From the NCBI GenBank assembly GCA_039028635.1, contig JBCCHV010000056.1:1-45793 (forward strand): a stretch of DNA of 45,793 nt. Direction: 5' to 3'. A model generated the notes under the pieces. The model had not been told where the DNA came from. It saw nothing but the letters and a program-made list of their open reading frames with translations, and did no database searches. The stretch comes from Acidobacteriota bacterium. GTDB taxonomy: Bacteria > Acidobacteriota > Thermoanaerobaculia > Multivoradales > JBCCEF01. This document shows, piece after piece, positions 32,916 through 42,583 of the stretch. Both the position numbers and the translations under genes were made by a program. Position 1 is the first letter of the stretch. The number at the start of each line of letters is the position of its first letter.

Positions 32916-33710
32916 ATGGATTCCCGTCATTTGATGGATTCATCTCTTCTTGCCATGACATCTGAGCCTATTTCCGGCCCTAGCAGCCACCACGACGAGA
33001 TCGAGGCCCTGCATCGCGTCATCGACGGCAAGCTGCTGCGCATCGCATTTCAGCCGATCGTCGATATCCGGACTCGCAAGGTCTACGCCTACGAGGCGCT
33101 GGCGCGCTCGCCCTTCCCGATTTTTCAGGGGCCGCAGCATCTCTACGAGGTCGCCGTGCGGGCCGGTCGGGTCGGCGAGCTCGGTCGGCTGCACCGCATT
33201 CAGGCGACCAAGACCTGCACCGGCTGGCCGCTGTTCCTCAACGTCAATCCCAACGAGTTCGACGAGGGCTGGCTGGTGCGACCGGACGACCCCCTGTTCT
33301 GGCATCGTCACCAGGTCTTCCTCGAAATCACCGAGTCTGCGCCGCTGATCTATTTCGAGCAGTGCTACGGGGTGATTTCCGAGATCCGCAAGAAGCGGGT
33401 CAACCTGGCGGTCGACGACTTCGGTGCCGGCTACTCGAACCTGCGCTACATCTCGGATCTGTCGCCGGACATCGTCAAGCTCGATCGCCAGCTAGTGGCC
33501 GGTCTGCGGGAAGGGTCCCGCCTCTTCCGGCTGGTGCGCTCGATCGTCCGCCTGTGCAAGGAGATGGGAGCCCAGGTGGTCGCCGAAGGGATCGAGACGG
33601 TGGAAGAGCTCGCCGCCGTCGAGTCGGCACGGGTCGACTTCGTGCAGGGCTTCCTGCTCGCCCGCCCGGGCCTGCCGCTGCCCGAAGCCACCTGGCCCGC
33701 CTCCCTCTAG
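32916..33710 (+). CDS. EAL-domain c-di-GMP phosphodiesterase
   Basis: 264 residues from the ATG at 32916; ATGs at 32934 and 32955 are also possible, since no ribosome site decides. A stand-alone EAL domain occupies residues 28-260. All catalytic positions are present: E60-A-L (YEALARS), Asn109 in LNVNPNE, Glu137 in EITES, Asp167-Asp168 in AVDDFGAGYSN, Lys188 in VKLDRQ, Glu in AEGIET and Gln in DFVQGF. It should hydrolyse cyclic di-GMP to pGpG, lowering the level of this second messenger. No sensory or GGDEF domain is attached. Convergent with fumC, with only 13 bp between the stops and no evident terminator. Confidence 0.92.
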   Translation: MDSRHLMDSSLLAMTSEPISGPSSHHDEIEALHRVIDGKLLRIAFQPIVDIRTRKVYAYEALARSPFPIFQGPQHLYEVAVRAGRVGELGRLHRIQATKTCTGWPLFLNVNPNEFDEGWLVRPDDPLFWHRHQVFLEITESAPLIYFEQCYGVISEIRKKRVNLAVDDFGAGYSNLRYISDLSPDIVKLDRQLVAGLREGSRLFRLVRSIVRLCKEMGAQVVAEGIETVEELAAVESARVDFVQGFLLARPGLPLPEATWPASL

Positions 33711-33723
33711 CGGACGGCATCCC

Positions 33724-35124
<1,401 letters not shown>

Positions 35125-35369
35125 CGCCATCTCTCCTCCGGCTCCACCATGGGCCGATTCACCCTCAAATCCTCTCATAGACCCGCGCCGTTGGCAGCGC
35201 CGAAATCCAGCTTCGGGAGGCCCGGAGGAGAGCGCCTTCGCCGCTCTCGACGGGACGATCTCGCCACCGTCCGGCGAGCCGCGATGCAATCCCGGGCGGG
35301 CAGCCGCGGGGACCTCGAGATGGCGGTGATAGGGTCTCGGCCTCTGCAGATTTCCATGAGGGCCCGGCC

Positions 35370-36203
35370 ATGAAGATCACCGATTATTTCTCCCCCCGCC
35401 TGTTTGCCGACAAGACCGTTTTCGTCACCGGTGGTGGCAGCGGCATCAACCTCGGGATCGCCCGCAACTTCGCCGCCGTGGGCGCCAAGCTCGCCATCTG
35501 CGGCCGCACCGAGAGCCGTCTCGACGCCGCCCGGCGCGATCTCGAAGGGCTCGGTGCCGAAGTCTTCACGGCGGTCGCCGACGTCCGCGACTACGATGCC
35601 TTGGCGAGCGCCTTCGAGCAGACCGAGCAAGCCCTGGGGCCGATCCACACCTTGGTCTGTGGCGCCGCCGGCAACTTCCTGGCGCCGGCCGAGGAGCTCA
35701 CCGCCAACGGCTTCAAGGTGGTGATCGACATCGATCTGCTGGGCAGCTTCAACGCCAGCCGGGCGGCCTTCGAGCAGCTCAAGAAGAGCGCCGGCAACAT
35801 CCTGTTCATCTCTGCCGGACAGGCCTTCGTGCCCTACTGGGCGCAGACCCACGCCGGTGCCGCCAAGGCGGGAATCGACAACCTGATGCAGAACCTCGCC
35901 CTCGAATGGGGGCGCTTCGGAATCCGCTCCAACAGCATCGCCCCGGGCCCCATCGAGGGCACCGAGGGCATGCGCAAGCTGGCCCCGACGGACGCCGGCT
36001 TCCACCAGCGCTTCAAGGCCGCCGTCCCGCTGCAGCGCTACGGCACCGTCGACGACATCGGACAGCTCGCCGTCTTCCTGGCCTCGCCTCTGGCCGACTA
36101 CATCACCGGCACGCGGGTAGTCGCCGACGGCGGTCAGAATCTCCCCGGATCGGGCATCTTCACGGCCATGGCGCTCGAAGCGCTCAGGTCCCAGGGGGGC
36201 TAA
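35370..36203 (+). CDS. SDR oxidoreductase, 2,4-dienoyl-CoA reductase-like
   Basis: 277 residues; Rossmann fold with TVFVTGGGSGINLGIARNFA (NADP(H) loop), LAICGRTESRLDAA, and LVCGAAGNFLAPAEELTANG (the NNAG position reads GAAG). The active-site region AQTHAGAAKAGIDNLMQNLA lacks the usual YxxxK tyrosine; the same HAGxAKA arrangement is typical of peroxisomal-type 2,4-dienoyl-CoA reductases (DECR2), as is RSNSIAPGPIEGTEGMRKL. It probably reduces 2,4-dienoyl-CoA esters during degradation of unsaturated fatty acids. A TAGGGT hexamer at 35330-35335 could be the -10. No other beta-oxidation gene is nearby. Confidence 0.88.
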   Translation: MKITDYFSPRLFADKTVFVTGGGSGINLGIARNFAAVGAKLAICGRTESRLDAARRDLEGLGAEVFTAVADVRDYDALASAFEQTEQALGPIHTLVCGAAGNFLAPAEELTANGFKVVIDIDLLGSFNASRAAFEQLKKSAGNILFISAGQAFVPYWAQTHAGAAKAGIDNLMQNLALEWGRFGIRSNSIAPGPIEGTEGMRKLAPTDAGFHQRFKAAVPLQRYGTVDDIGQLAVFLASPLADYITGTRVVADGGQNLPGSGIFTAMALEALRSQGG

Positions 36204-36208
36204 AGGCG

Positions 36209-36283
36209 CCCCCCTCGAGCGAACGCACATGTCGTTCGCTCTCACCCCCATCCTCGGCGGCTATGCCGCCGCCTCGCGACTTC
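36209..36283. repeat. Structured repeat module, copy a
   Basis: It contains a perfect hairpin GAGCGAAC/GTTCGCTC (36217-36224, 36234-36241) around the 9-nt loop GCACATGTC, then CACCCCCATCCTC and a second hairpin GGCGGC-TAT-GCCGCC. It starts 5 bp after the SDR stop codon. Confidence 0.65.
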
Positions 36284-36354
36284 GCGCTCGGGAGCCGTCT
36301 GCTCATCTAGCAGGCGGCCTGCTCGCTGCGGTTGGATGACCGAGGGCTGAACAG

Positions 36355-36459
36355 TCCCCTCGAGCCTGCGCGGCCCGGCGACGCACATGCCGTGCGCCTC
36401 GCGGCCGGCCAGGCACCCCAATCCAGGGCGGCCCCGTCCTCGGCGGCTCTGCCGCCGCC
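36355..36459. repeat. Structured repeat module, copy b
   Basis: Same order as copy a: CCCCTCGAGC, an imperfect hairpin (36377-36397) around the loop GCACATGCC, a CACCCC-ATC stretch, TCCTCGGCGGC and a second GGCGGC-TCT-GCCGCC hairpin that ends at the stop codon of the FG-GAP gene. The 70 bp between copies a and b hold a CGAGGG/CCCTCG inverted repeat and no gene. Confidence 0.6.
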
Positions 36460-38336
36460 TAACCTCCGTCGAGCAACCCTTCGATTCCGCGGCCCGGGCG
36501 GATCGGGAAGATCGGCCCGTCGGGGCCGTCGCCGCGCGGCGCGTTGGTCTCCGGGATGCCGCGGCGGTGGCCGCGAGGCCTCGGCGCCGAGATCATGGCG
36601 CCGTCGAAGATCACCAGATTGCCGACGTCGATGGCGTTTGGCGCCACGCCGTTGCCGATCATTTCGTTGGTGATGATGTCGGTGCGCCCGTCGCCATCGA
36701 CGTCGCCGGCGGCGGCGCTGTAGCAGAGGGTGTCGCCTTCGTCCGGTGAGGGCCCCTGGCCCGACGCCTGAATCCCGCCTTTGGCGCCTTCGATCAGGGT
36801 GACGCGCACCCAGTGGGACGGCGGCAGTCGACCCTCGGCCGTGTCGATGGTCTTCGGCCAGCGGCCACGCTTGCCGAAGATGACGTGCATGCTGCCGGCA
36901 TGGAAGCGGCCCTGCGGATTGTCGTGCGGATTGCCGATCATCAGGTCGCTGATGCCGTCGCCGTTGAAGTCCCCATGGGCCACCGTGTCGGAGCCGATGG
37001 CTCCGGCGACCGGGCCCAGAATGGTGACTTTGCGCTGCCAGCTCGGCAGATCGTCGATCGAGTGGGTGCGCCCCTTGAGCCGCTCGGCGCGGTACAGCAC
37101 GTAGCCGACGCCGGAAACCGGGCGACTGCCGCTGGCGTCGCCAACCAAATCGCCGATGAAGAGGTCGCCGCGGCCATCGTCGTCATAGTCGAGGCCACCG
37201 AGCACCTCCTCGCCGAAGGAGACGTTGTTGCGTCCACCGTTCAGGGTGGTGAGCGAGGCCGGCGGCGTCGCCAGGTCGATCAGCAGATCGGCCGGCCAGG
37301 GCGCCGAAGCCGGAAAGCTGTCGTCCCAGATCACCCACAGGCGCCCCCCCGGGGGGCCGCCCTGGGCGTCGCCGGAGAACTGACCGTCGGGACTCAAGAT
37401 GGCTCCGGCCCGGTTGAGGGCGGCGGCGACGAAAAGCTCGGCGCGGCCGTTGCCGTCGAGGTCACCGAGCTGCAGCGTGGCCCCGAAATGGAAGTCGGCG
37501 GCACCGCGCGGCGGCACGATCTTGGCCACCTGGCCGGCCACCGGCGAGCCGGCGACGGCGCCGAGGTCGATCCTCGCGCCGTTCGCCAGGTGTGGCCCGC
37601 CGCGCACCACGTACACGGCGCCGCGGAAGCGCTCCCCCGGGATCGATTCCTGATCCGCCGCCATCACCAGTTCGTCGATGCCGTCGCCGTCGATATCGCC
37701 GGTGCGGGTCCAGATGCCGAGACGATCGTTGGCGGCGGCGCCGTAGAAGGTGACGATCGGCACCCCCGGCGGCGGATCTCGCAGATCGAGCGGCCGGCCG
37801 CTGGCGGCGAGGTTGCGCAAGGCCGGCCCGCCCACCAGCACGGTGACGCTGCCGGCACCGACGCGGCCCCCGGGGTTGAAGTTCTGGCGACAGACCAGGA
37901 GATCGCCGAGACCATCGCCGGTGACGTCGCCCATCCAGACCTCGGAACCGGCGGCCTCGTGAGCACCATCCCCCTGAATGCGCAGCACCCGACCCTGCGG
38001 GGCCGCCAGATCGACGGCCAGGCTGGTGGTGCCGTCGCCGAACACCAGCTCGACCTCACCGGCGAAGGGTCGCGCCCCGACGGTGGTCGTCATGTGACCG
38101 ACGGCGTAGTCACCGAAGCCATCGCCATCGACGTCGAAGCCCCCCGCCACCGGCGTGCCGAGACGGCCGGTAGTGGTCGCCCCGGGAGCACCGGAAACGC
38201 GAATCATGGGGTCGACGCCGGCGGTGAGCTGGGCGACATCGATGATCAATGCCGGGCCCCGGGCAAGGCCTGCCAGCACCGGCAGAGCCAGCCCGAGGAG
38301 TACGAGAGTCAGGAGGATGACCAGCGGCTTCTTCAT
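36459..38336 (-). CDS. Exported FG-GAP (integrin-alpha-like) repeat protein A
   Basis: 625 residues from the ATG at 38334-38336 with GGGAGA upstream. Signal peptide 1-23 (PLVILLTLVLLGLALPVLAG). The mature protein is a string of FG-GAP repeats, each with a Ca2+ loop: GGFDVDGDGFGDYAVGH, MGDVTGDGLGDLLVC, TGDIDGDGIDELVMAAD, LGDLDGNGRAELFVAAA, GLDYDDDGRGDLFIGDL, HGDFNGDGISDLMIGNP and AGDVDGDGRTDIITNEM: seven blades, as in an integrin-type beta-propeller. It ends with a Pro/Arg/Gly-rich tail. It is a close paralogue of the protein at 40593-42386. Likely role: extracellular ligand or surface binding; not established. Many repeats begin with the same Asp-rich loop at regular 60-80 residue spacing. 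Confidence 0.9.
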   Translation of the reverse strand: MKKPLVILLTLVLLGLALPVLAGLARGPALIIDVAQLTAGVDPMIRVSGAPGATTTGRLGTPVAGGFDVDGDGFGDYAVGHMTTTVGARPFAGEVELVFGDGTTSLAVDLAAPQGRVLRIQGDGAHEAAGSEVWMGDVTGDGLGDLLVCRQNFNPGGRVGAGSVTVLVGGPALRNLAASGRPLDLRDPPPGVPIVTFYGAAANDRLGIWTRTGDIDGDGIDELVMAADQESIPGERFRGAVYVVRGGPHLANGARIDLGAVAGSPVAGQVAKIVPPRGAADFHFGATLQLGDLDGNGRAELFVAAALNRAGAILSPDGQFSGDAQGGPPGGRLWVIWDDSFPASAPWPADLLIDLATPPASLTTLNGGRNNVSFGEEVLGGLDYDDDGRGDLFIGDLVGDASGSRPVSGVGYVLYRAERLKGRTHSIDDLPSWQRKVTILGPVAGAIGSDTVAHGDFNGDGISDLMIGNPHDNPQGRFHAGSMHVIFGKRGRWPKTIDTAEGRLPPSHWVRVTLIEGAKGGIQASGQGPSPDEGDTLCYSAAAGDVDGDGRTDIITNEMIGNGVAPNAIDVGNLVIFDGAMISAPRPRGHRRGIPETNAPRGDGPDGPIFPIRPGRGIEGLLDGG

Positions 38337-38445
38337 GATGAATCTCCCGAGTATGTAGCGCCTGAGTAGCGCCATTCTACGCCACCCTCCGACGGCCTTC
38401 GGGAGTTCACGCGAGTGCGACCGGCCGCGGGCAGCGTCTGCCGGG

Positions 38446-38463
38446 CCCCCTGCCCTCAGGGGG
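38446..38463 (-). terminator. Hairpin after the toxin gene
   Basis: CCCCCTG and CAGGGGG (38446-38452, 38457-38463) form a perfect 7-bp stem with a 4-nt loop, 7 bp beyond the toxin stop codon on the minus strand. No T-tract follows, so its strength as a terminator is doubtful. Confidence 0.4.
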
Positions 38464-38469
38464 TCGAAG

Positions 38470-38775
38470 TCAGGGCTCGCCGCTGAAGATTTGGTCCAGG
38501 TCGCGGGACGAGTGAAGGATCCGCATCACGGTCAGCGGCTCGGCCTCTGGGTCGTAGAGGATCAGGAAGCGATAGACCGGCCACCATCGCAAGGTGCCGC
38601 CGGTGAGTCGCCGCTTGCGATGGCCGATGCCAGGGGAAGATGTCAGGTGATCAAATGCATCGAGAAGGCGCACAAGGACACGTTCGGCACGGCCTCGGCC
38701 GTCCCGCTCAGCGATGAAGAATAGGATCTCCTCCAGCTCGCCCTCAGCCGTTTCTGTGAGGAGATAGCGCTTCAT
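38470..38775 (-). CDS. ParE/RelE-superfamily toxin
   Basis: 101 residues, the usual size. The pattern YLLTETAEGELEEILFFIAE, RAERVLVRLLDAFDHLTSSP, GIGHRKRRLTGGTLRWWPVY and RFLILYDPEAEPLTVMRILH is that of the ParE/RelE fold (toxins that poison gyrase or cut mRNA on the ribosome; sequence alone does not say which). The ATG overlaps the antitoxin stop (ATGA), so antitoxin is made first and the two are translationally coupled. The operon lies between two FG-GAP paralogues and next to structured repeats, a typical accessory position. Confidence 0.9.
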   Translation of the reverse strand: MKRYLLTETAEGELEEILFFIAERDGRGRAERVLVRLLDAFDHLTSSPGIGHRKRRLTGGTLRWWPVYRFLILYDPEAEPLTVMRILHSSRDLDQIFSGEP

Positions 38776-39116
38776 TCAGGCCGCGCCCGCAGCTCCTCCC
38801 GCATGCGGGCCAAGGCACGAGGCCCGTCGACGACCCGGCCCGCTTTGACGTCCTCTATCGCCTCGTCAACGAGACCCTGGAAGTAATCCCGCGTGCGCTG
38901 CTTCAACTCGTCGGGCAGCAGCGCCAGCTCCTCGTCGCTCAGATCCTCGTAAATCCACTTCTCGACCAGCCGGCGGTGTTCAGCCTCTTGCAGCATGCGA
39001 AGCCCATCGCGCACGACCTCGCTCGCGGTCCGATACCGGCCCGTAGTGACCTGCGTCCGCACGAACTGCTCCTGCGCTTCGGGCAGCGACACGTTCATGG
39101 TCTGTCTTTGTGCCAT
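38772..39116 (-). CDS. ParD-like ribbon-helix-helix antitoxin
   Basis: 114 residues. N-terminal RHH DNA-binding domain MNVSLPEAQEQFVRTQVTTG followed by YRTASEVVRDGLRMLQEAE, which matches the ParD/CC2985 family; the C-terminal helices (LPDELKQRTRDYFQGLVDEA, IEDVKAGRVVDGPRALARMR) would wrap the toxin. The ATG at 39116 is chosen; an internal ATG at residue 7 is the start of the conserved domain but has no ribosome site. It probably represses its own operon through the inverted repeat at 39143-39161. Confidence 0.9.
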   Translation of the reverse strand: MAQRQTMNVSLPEAQEQFVRTQVTTGRYRTASEVVRDGLRMLQEAEHRRLVEKWIYEDLSDEELALLPDELKQRTRDYFQGLVDEAIEDVKAGRVVDGPRALARMREELRARPE

Positions 39117-39142
39117 ACCTCAAAGTGCCACGAATCAGCACC

Positions 39143-39161
39143 TGTGTCAATAAACGACACA
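39143..39161 (-). promoter_or_regulatory. Candidate operator/-35 of the toxin-antitoxin operon
   Basis: TGTGTC and GACACA form an inverted repeat with a 7-nt AT-rich spacer. On the minus strand it overlaps a perfect TTGACA (39145-39150) 29 bp before the antitoxin start; the matching -10 (CACTTT, 17-bp spacing) is weak. An RHH antitoxin bound here would block the polymerase. Confidence 0.5.
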
Positions 39162-39220
39162 ATTACACTCGAAGACCACTCCAGAAGATCCAGCGAAGCG
39201 AAAGCAGTCTCGATTCGACC

Positions 39221-39333
39221 GCGCCCTCCGAACCGAGGGCGCGCAACGCGATGCGTTGTCCTCGGGGGTGAGGCCGCACGACATGTGCGTGCGGCCGGGC
39301 CGCGCAGGCCGAGGGGGGCTGGAACAGCACCCC
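39221..39333 (-). repeat. Structured repeat module, copy c (opposite orientation)
   Basis: Three successive perfect hairpins: GCGCCCTC/GAGGGCGC (39221-39242), CAACGC-GAT-GCGTTG (39244-39258) and GGCCGCAC/GTGCGGCC (39272-39296). Read on the minus strand the last has the loop GCACATGTC, the same nine bases as copy a, with different stem sequences. Also on that strand, CCCCTCGGCCTGCGCGGCCC precedes it, as in copy b. Confidence 0.65.
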
Positions 39334-39337
39334 TCTT

Positions 39338-40465
39338 CTAAGGAATTGCCGCCAGCCAGGCCTCCTGTCGGCCCTTCGGGTTGGTGCCGACGCCGACGAT
39401 GGTGTGGCCGTCGGGAGTGATGTCGGCGGCACTGGTGAGGGACCATCCCACCAAGCCCTTGCCGGCACCGGCCTGGGCCAACACATCCCACAGCCGCCGC
39501 AGGCCGTTCTCCGCATCCCACACGAAGGCCTCGCCGTCGCCGCTGGCGTTGGAGGCGAAGCCCACCACCCGCGCGCCATCGGCCGAGACCGCCGTCGCCT
39601 GGCTGGCGCCGCCGCCTGGCAGAGTGCCGAGATCGACCGGCGAGCCATCGCTACCCCACAGGGTGGCCCGCGGCAGCAGGCCCTGGGAGGTGCTGAAGTT
39701 GCTGTTGCCGACGGCCACCGTGCCATCGACCGAAACCCCACCGCCATTGCTGCCATCGGTCGCACCCGGCAGCGGCTGCAGCGCCACCATGCCCTGGGCG
39801 GCGGTCCAGCGAAAGGCGAAGTCCTGCTGGCTGGCATCGGTGCTGATTCCCACCACCACGGAGCCATCTCCGGAGACGCTCTGCCCTTCGCTGGTGCCGG
39901 TCGAGCCGGAGATCACCCCAAGGTCGCGAAAGCCCGCCGCCGCGGTCCACAGAAAGGCGTGATGACCGGTCGCCGTGTTGGCCGCTCCCACGATGCTGCC
40001 GCCGTCGGCGGAGACATCGAGGGCAAAGGAAGGCACCACCGGATCGCCGCCCTGGGGCAGCATCTGCATGCCGCTCGATGAGGTCCAACGGAAGGCCGTC
40101 TCGCCGGCTCGGGAGAAGCTGATACCGACCACCACCGAGCCGTCCGAAGACACCCCGTTGGCGCCGCTGCCGGTGAGATCGGGGACGAAGCCGAGACCGA
40201 TCATGCCGCTCTCGGCACTCCACCGAAAGGCCTCCTGAGGACCGTTCTCGACGAAGTTCGAGCCCACCACGAAACGACCGTCCTCGGAGACGGCGAAGGC
40301 TTGGCTGGTCTCCGTCGCGGGATCCCCCAGCACCCCCAAGGGAATGAACTTCACCGGTCCCGGCCGGATCTCCTCGGTCGGCAAGTCGCCCTCGAGATCC
40401 GGCGCCGGCTGACGGCAGCCCACCATCAAGACGAGAAGCCCCAGAACGATCGACAGGGTACGCAT
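39338..40465 (-). CDS. HAF-repeat lipoprotein
   Basis: 375 residues from the ATG at 40463-40465, AGGAGA 6 nt upstream. The start MRTLSIVLGLLVLMVGC is a lipoprotein signal with the Cys at residue 17, so the protein is membrane-anchored. Repeats of about 50 residues follow: 'G.S.DGsvVVG.s......eAFRWt...Gm..L', for example AFAVSEDGRFVVGSNFVENG, QEAFRWSAESGMIGLGFVPD, GVSSDGSVVVGISFSRAGET and GHHAFLWTAAAGFRDLG, the HAF (extracellular repeat) family that forms a beta-propeller. About seven repeats are visible. Molecular role unknown. It lies in the same direction as the FG-GAP gene upstream, but a strong terminator separates the two. Confidence 0.88.
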   Translation of the reverse strand: MRTLSIVLGLLVLMVGCRQPAPDLEGDLPTEEIRPGPVKFIPLGVLGDPATETSQAFAVSEDGRFVVGSNFVENGPQEAFRWSAESGMIGLGFVPDLTGSGANGVSSDGSVVVGISFSRAGETAFRWTSSSGMQMLPQGGDPVVPSFALDVSADGGSIVGAANTATGHHAFLWTAAAGFRDLGVISGSTGTSEGQSVSGDGSVVVGISTDASQQDFAFRWTAAQGMVALQPLPGATDGSNGGGVSVDGTVAVGNSNFSTSQGLLPRATLWGSDGSPVDLGTLPGGGASQATAVSADGARVVGFASNASGDGEAFVWDAENGLRRLWDVLAQAGAGKGLVGWSLTSAADITPDGHTIVGVGTNPKGRQEAWLAAIP

Positions 40466-40538
40466 GGTTGTCTCCTTTCGCGCCTGTTCTACCACCGGTG
40501 TCCTCTGCCAGGCGAAAGCTTTCGGCGCCGCAACCACG

Positions 40539-40566
40539 AAAAAGGCCGGCCCCTGAGGGGCCGGCC
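40539..40566 (-). terminator. Intrinsic terminator of FG-GAP gene B
   Basis: A perfect 10-bp GC stem (GGCCGGCCCC 40544-40553 with GGGGCCGGCC 40557-40566, 3-nt loop) is followed on the minus strand by TTTTT (40539-40543). It lies 26 bp after the stop codon at 40593. Confidence 0.9.
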
Positions 40567-40592
40567 GTCCTCCCAACGAAGAGCGTTCGCCG

Positions 40593-42386
40593 CTACCAGG
40601 GCCAACGCGGAGCGGTCACCAGACCGCCATCGAAAATCACCAGGTTGCCGACATCGATCGCCGCCGGATCGACCCCGTTGCCGATCATCTCGTTGGTGAT
40701 GATGTCGGTGCGGCCATCGCCATCGACATCGCCGGCGGCGGCGCTGTAGCAGAGGGTGTCGCCGTCGTCCGGCGGCGGGAAGGTACCGTCGGGATTGGGC
40801 AGGCCCCCGCGGGCGCCTTCCACCAGCGTGATGCGAGCTCGCCACCAGGGGGGCAACTTACCGGGGGCGGTATCGATCAGGCGCGGCCAGCGGAAGTAGC
40901 GCCCGAAGAGGATGTGCATGGAGCCGGCGTGAAAGCGATCCTGCGGGTTGTCATGGGGGTTGCCGATCGCGATATCGGCGAGGCCATCACCATCGAAATC
41001 ACCGTGCGCCACCGTGTCCGAGCCGATCGCCCCGGCCACCGGACCGAGGATCTTGGTCATCCGGAAACGTCGCGGTAGATCGTCGATGTTGAAGGTCTTG
41101 CCCTTCAAGCGACGGGCCGTGTAGAGCACATACCCCACCCCGGAAACGGGCCGGTCCTGGGCCGCCGTGCCGTCCCCCACCAGATCGCCGATGAAGAGGT
41201 CGGGCCGACGGTCGCCGTTGTAGTCGAGGCCACCGAGGACCTCCTCACCGAAGGAGACGTTCTGGACGCCACCGCTCAGGGTGGTGAGCGACCGCGGAGG
41301 TGAGCTGAGATCGATCGTGAAGCCCGCCGGCCAGGAACCGCCGTAGGGAAAGGAATCGTCCCAGAGAATCCACAGCCGACCGCCCGGCGGACCGCCGACG
41401 GCGTCGCCGCTGAAGTTGCCGTCGCCGCTCAGCACCGCGCCGGCGCGGTTGAGAGCGGCGGCGATGAAGATCTCGGCGCGACCGTTGCGATCGAGATCAC
41501 CGAGCTGCAGGGTCGATCCGAAATGGAAATCGTCGGCACCGGCCGGCGGCGTGATGCGGGCCAGATTGCCGGCCAAGGAAGTGCTGCCGAAGTCCGCCAG
41601 GTCGATGGTTCCGGACTGCGCCAGATGATCGCCACCGCGCACCACGTAAACGGCACCGCGGAAGGTCTCGCCGGGAATCGACTCCTGGTCCGCCGCCACC
41701 ACCAACTCATCGATGCCGTCGCCGTCGACGTCGCCGGTGCGCACCCAGATGCCGAGGCGATCGTTGGCGGCGGCGCCGACGAAGGTCAACACCTCGACGC
41801 CGGCCGGCGGCGAGCGCAGGTCGAGGACGCCACCCCCGGCCGCAAGGTTGCGAACTTCGGGGCTACCCACGATCACGGTCAGCGCGCCGGCCCCGAGACG
41901 GTCGCCAGGATTGAAGTTCTGACGGCAGATCAGCAGCTCGCCGAGGCCGTCGCCGGTGATGTCCCCCATCCAGATCTCGCTGCCGGTGGCCTCGAAGAAG
42001 CCGTCACCGAGAATCCGCAGCACCCGGGGCTGCGGTACCGCGAGATCGATGTCGCCGCGGGTGGTGCCATCACCGAAGACCAGCTGAACCTCGCCGGCGA
42101 ACACTCGGTCGGGACCGTTGGTGGTGGTCATGTGACCGACGGCATAGTCCGTATGACCGTCGCCATCGATATCGAAGCCACCGGCGACGGGCGTTCCGAG
42201 CTGACCGAAGGTGGTCGGTCCGGCAGCACCGGAAACGCGGATCAGGGGATCGACGCCGGCCACCAGATCGGCGACGTCGAGGGTGAGATTGGGTCCAGAG
42301 TGATTGTGTGACCCCCAAGCCAGGGGTGCGACCGCCAGGGAAGCCATCAGGCTCAATGCTGTGGGGTACTTCAATCTCAAGGTCAT
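40593..42386 (-). CDS. Exported FG-GAP repeat protein B
   Basis: 597 residues from the ATG at 42384-42386 (AAGGAGA immediately upstream). Signal peptide MTLRLKYPTALSLMASLAVA, then seven FG-GAP blades with calcium loops in the same order as protein A: GGFDIDGDGHTDYAVGH, MGDITGDGLGELLICRQ, TGDVDGDGIDELVVAAD, LGDLDRNGRAEIFIAAA, GLDYNGDRRPDLFIGDL, HGDFDGDGLADIAIGNP and AGDVDGDGRTDIITNEM. The two proteins are clearly the product of a duplication: long stretches such as NAGGVDP... aside, GEEVLGGLDY, VSGVGYVLY and VAGAIGSDTVAHGDF are identical. It differs from A in lacking the basic C-terminal tail. Likely a cell-surface or secreted binding protein. Confidence 0.9.
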   Translation of the reverse strand: MTLRLKYPTALSLMASLAVAPLAWGSHNHSGPNLTLDVADLVAGVDPLIRVSGAAGPTTFGQLGTPVAGGFDIDGDGHTDYAVGHMTTTNGPDRVFAGEVQLVFGDGTTRGDIDLAVPQPRVLRILGDGFFEATGSEIWMGDITGDGLGELLICRQNFNPGDRLGAGALTVIVGSPEVRNLAAGGGVLDLRSPPAGVEVLTFVGAAANDRLGIWVRTGDVDGDGIDELVVAADQESIPGETFRGAVYVVRGGDHLAQSGTIDLADFGSTSLAGNLARITPPAGADDFHFGSTLQLGDLDRNGRAEIFIAAALNRAGAVLSGDGNFSGDAVGGPPGGRLWILWDDSFPYGGSWPAGFTIDLSSPPRSLTTLSGGVQNVSFGEEVLGGLDYNGDRRPDLFIGDLVGDGTAAQDRPVSGVGYVLYTARRLKGKTFNIDDLPRRFRMTKILGPVAGAIGSDTVAHGDFDGDGLADIAIGNPHDNPQDRFHAGSMHILFGRYFRWPRLIDTAPGKLPPWWRARITLVEGARGGLPNPDGTFPPPDDGDTLCYSAAAGDVDGDGRTDIITNEMIGNGVDPAAIDVGNLVIFDGGLVTAPRWPW

Positions 42387-42583
42387 TCTCCTTTGGAGTC
42401 CAGCCATTGCGAGAATTTGGAACGACACTTTTCGAGAGACCGAAGACGTGACCAGCCCTTCCATCGAAAGGCGCGGTCGAACCGCGCTCAAGATCAGCCG
42501 CCTCGCGGGCGAGCCGTGAATATCAGTACTACGACATCTGTACGCGCTGCACCAAGGGGGGTTTCAGAGACTCCCCAACTGAG

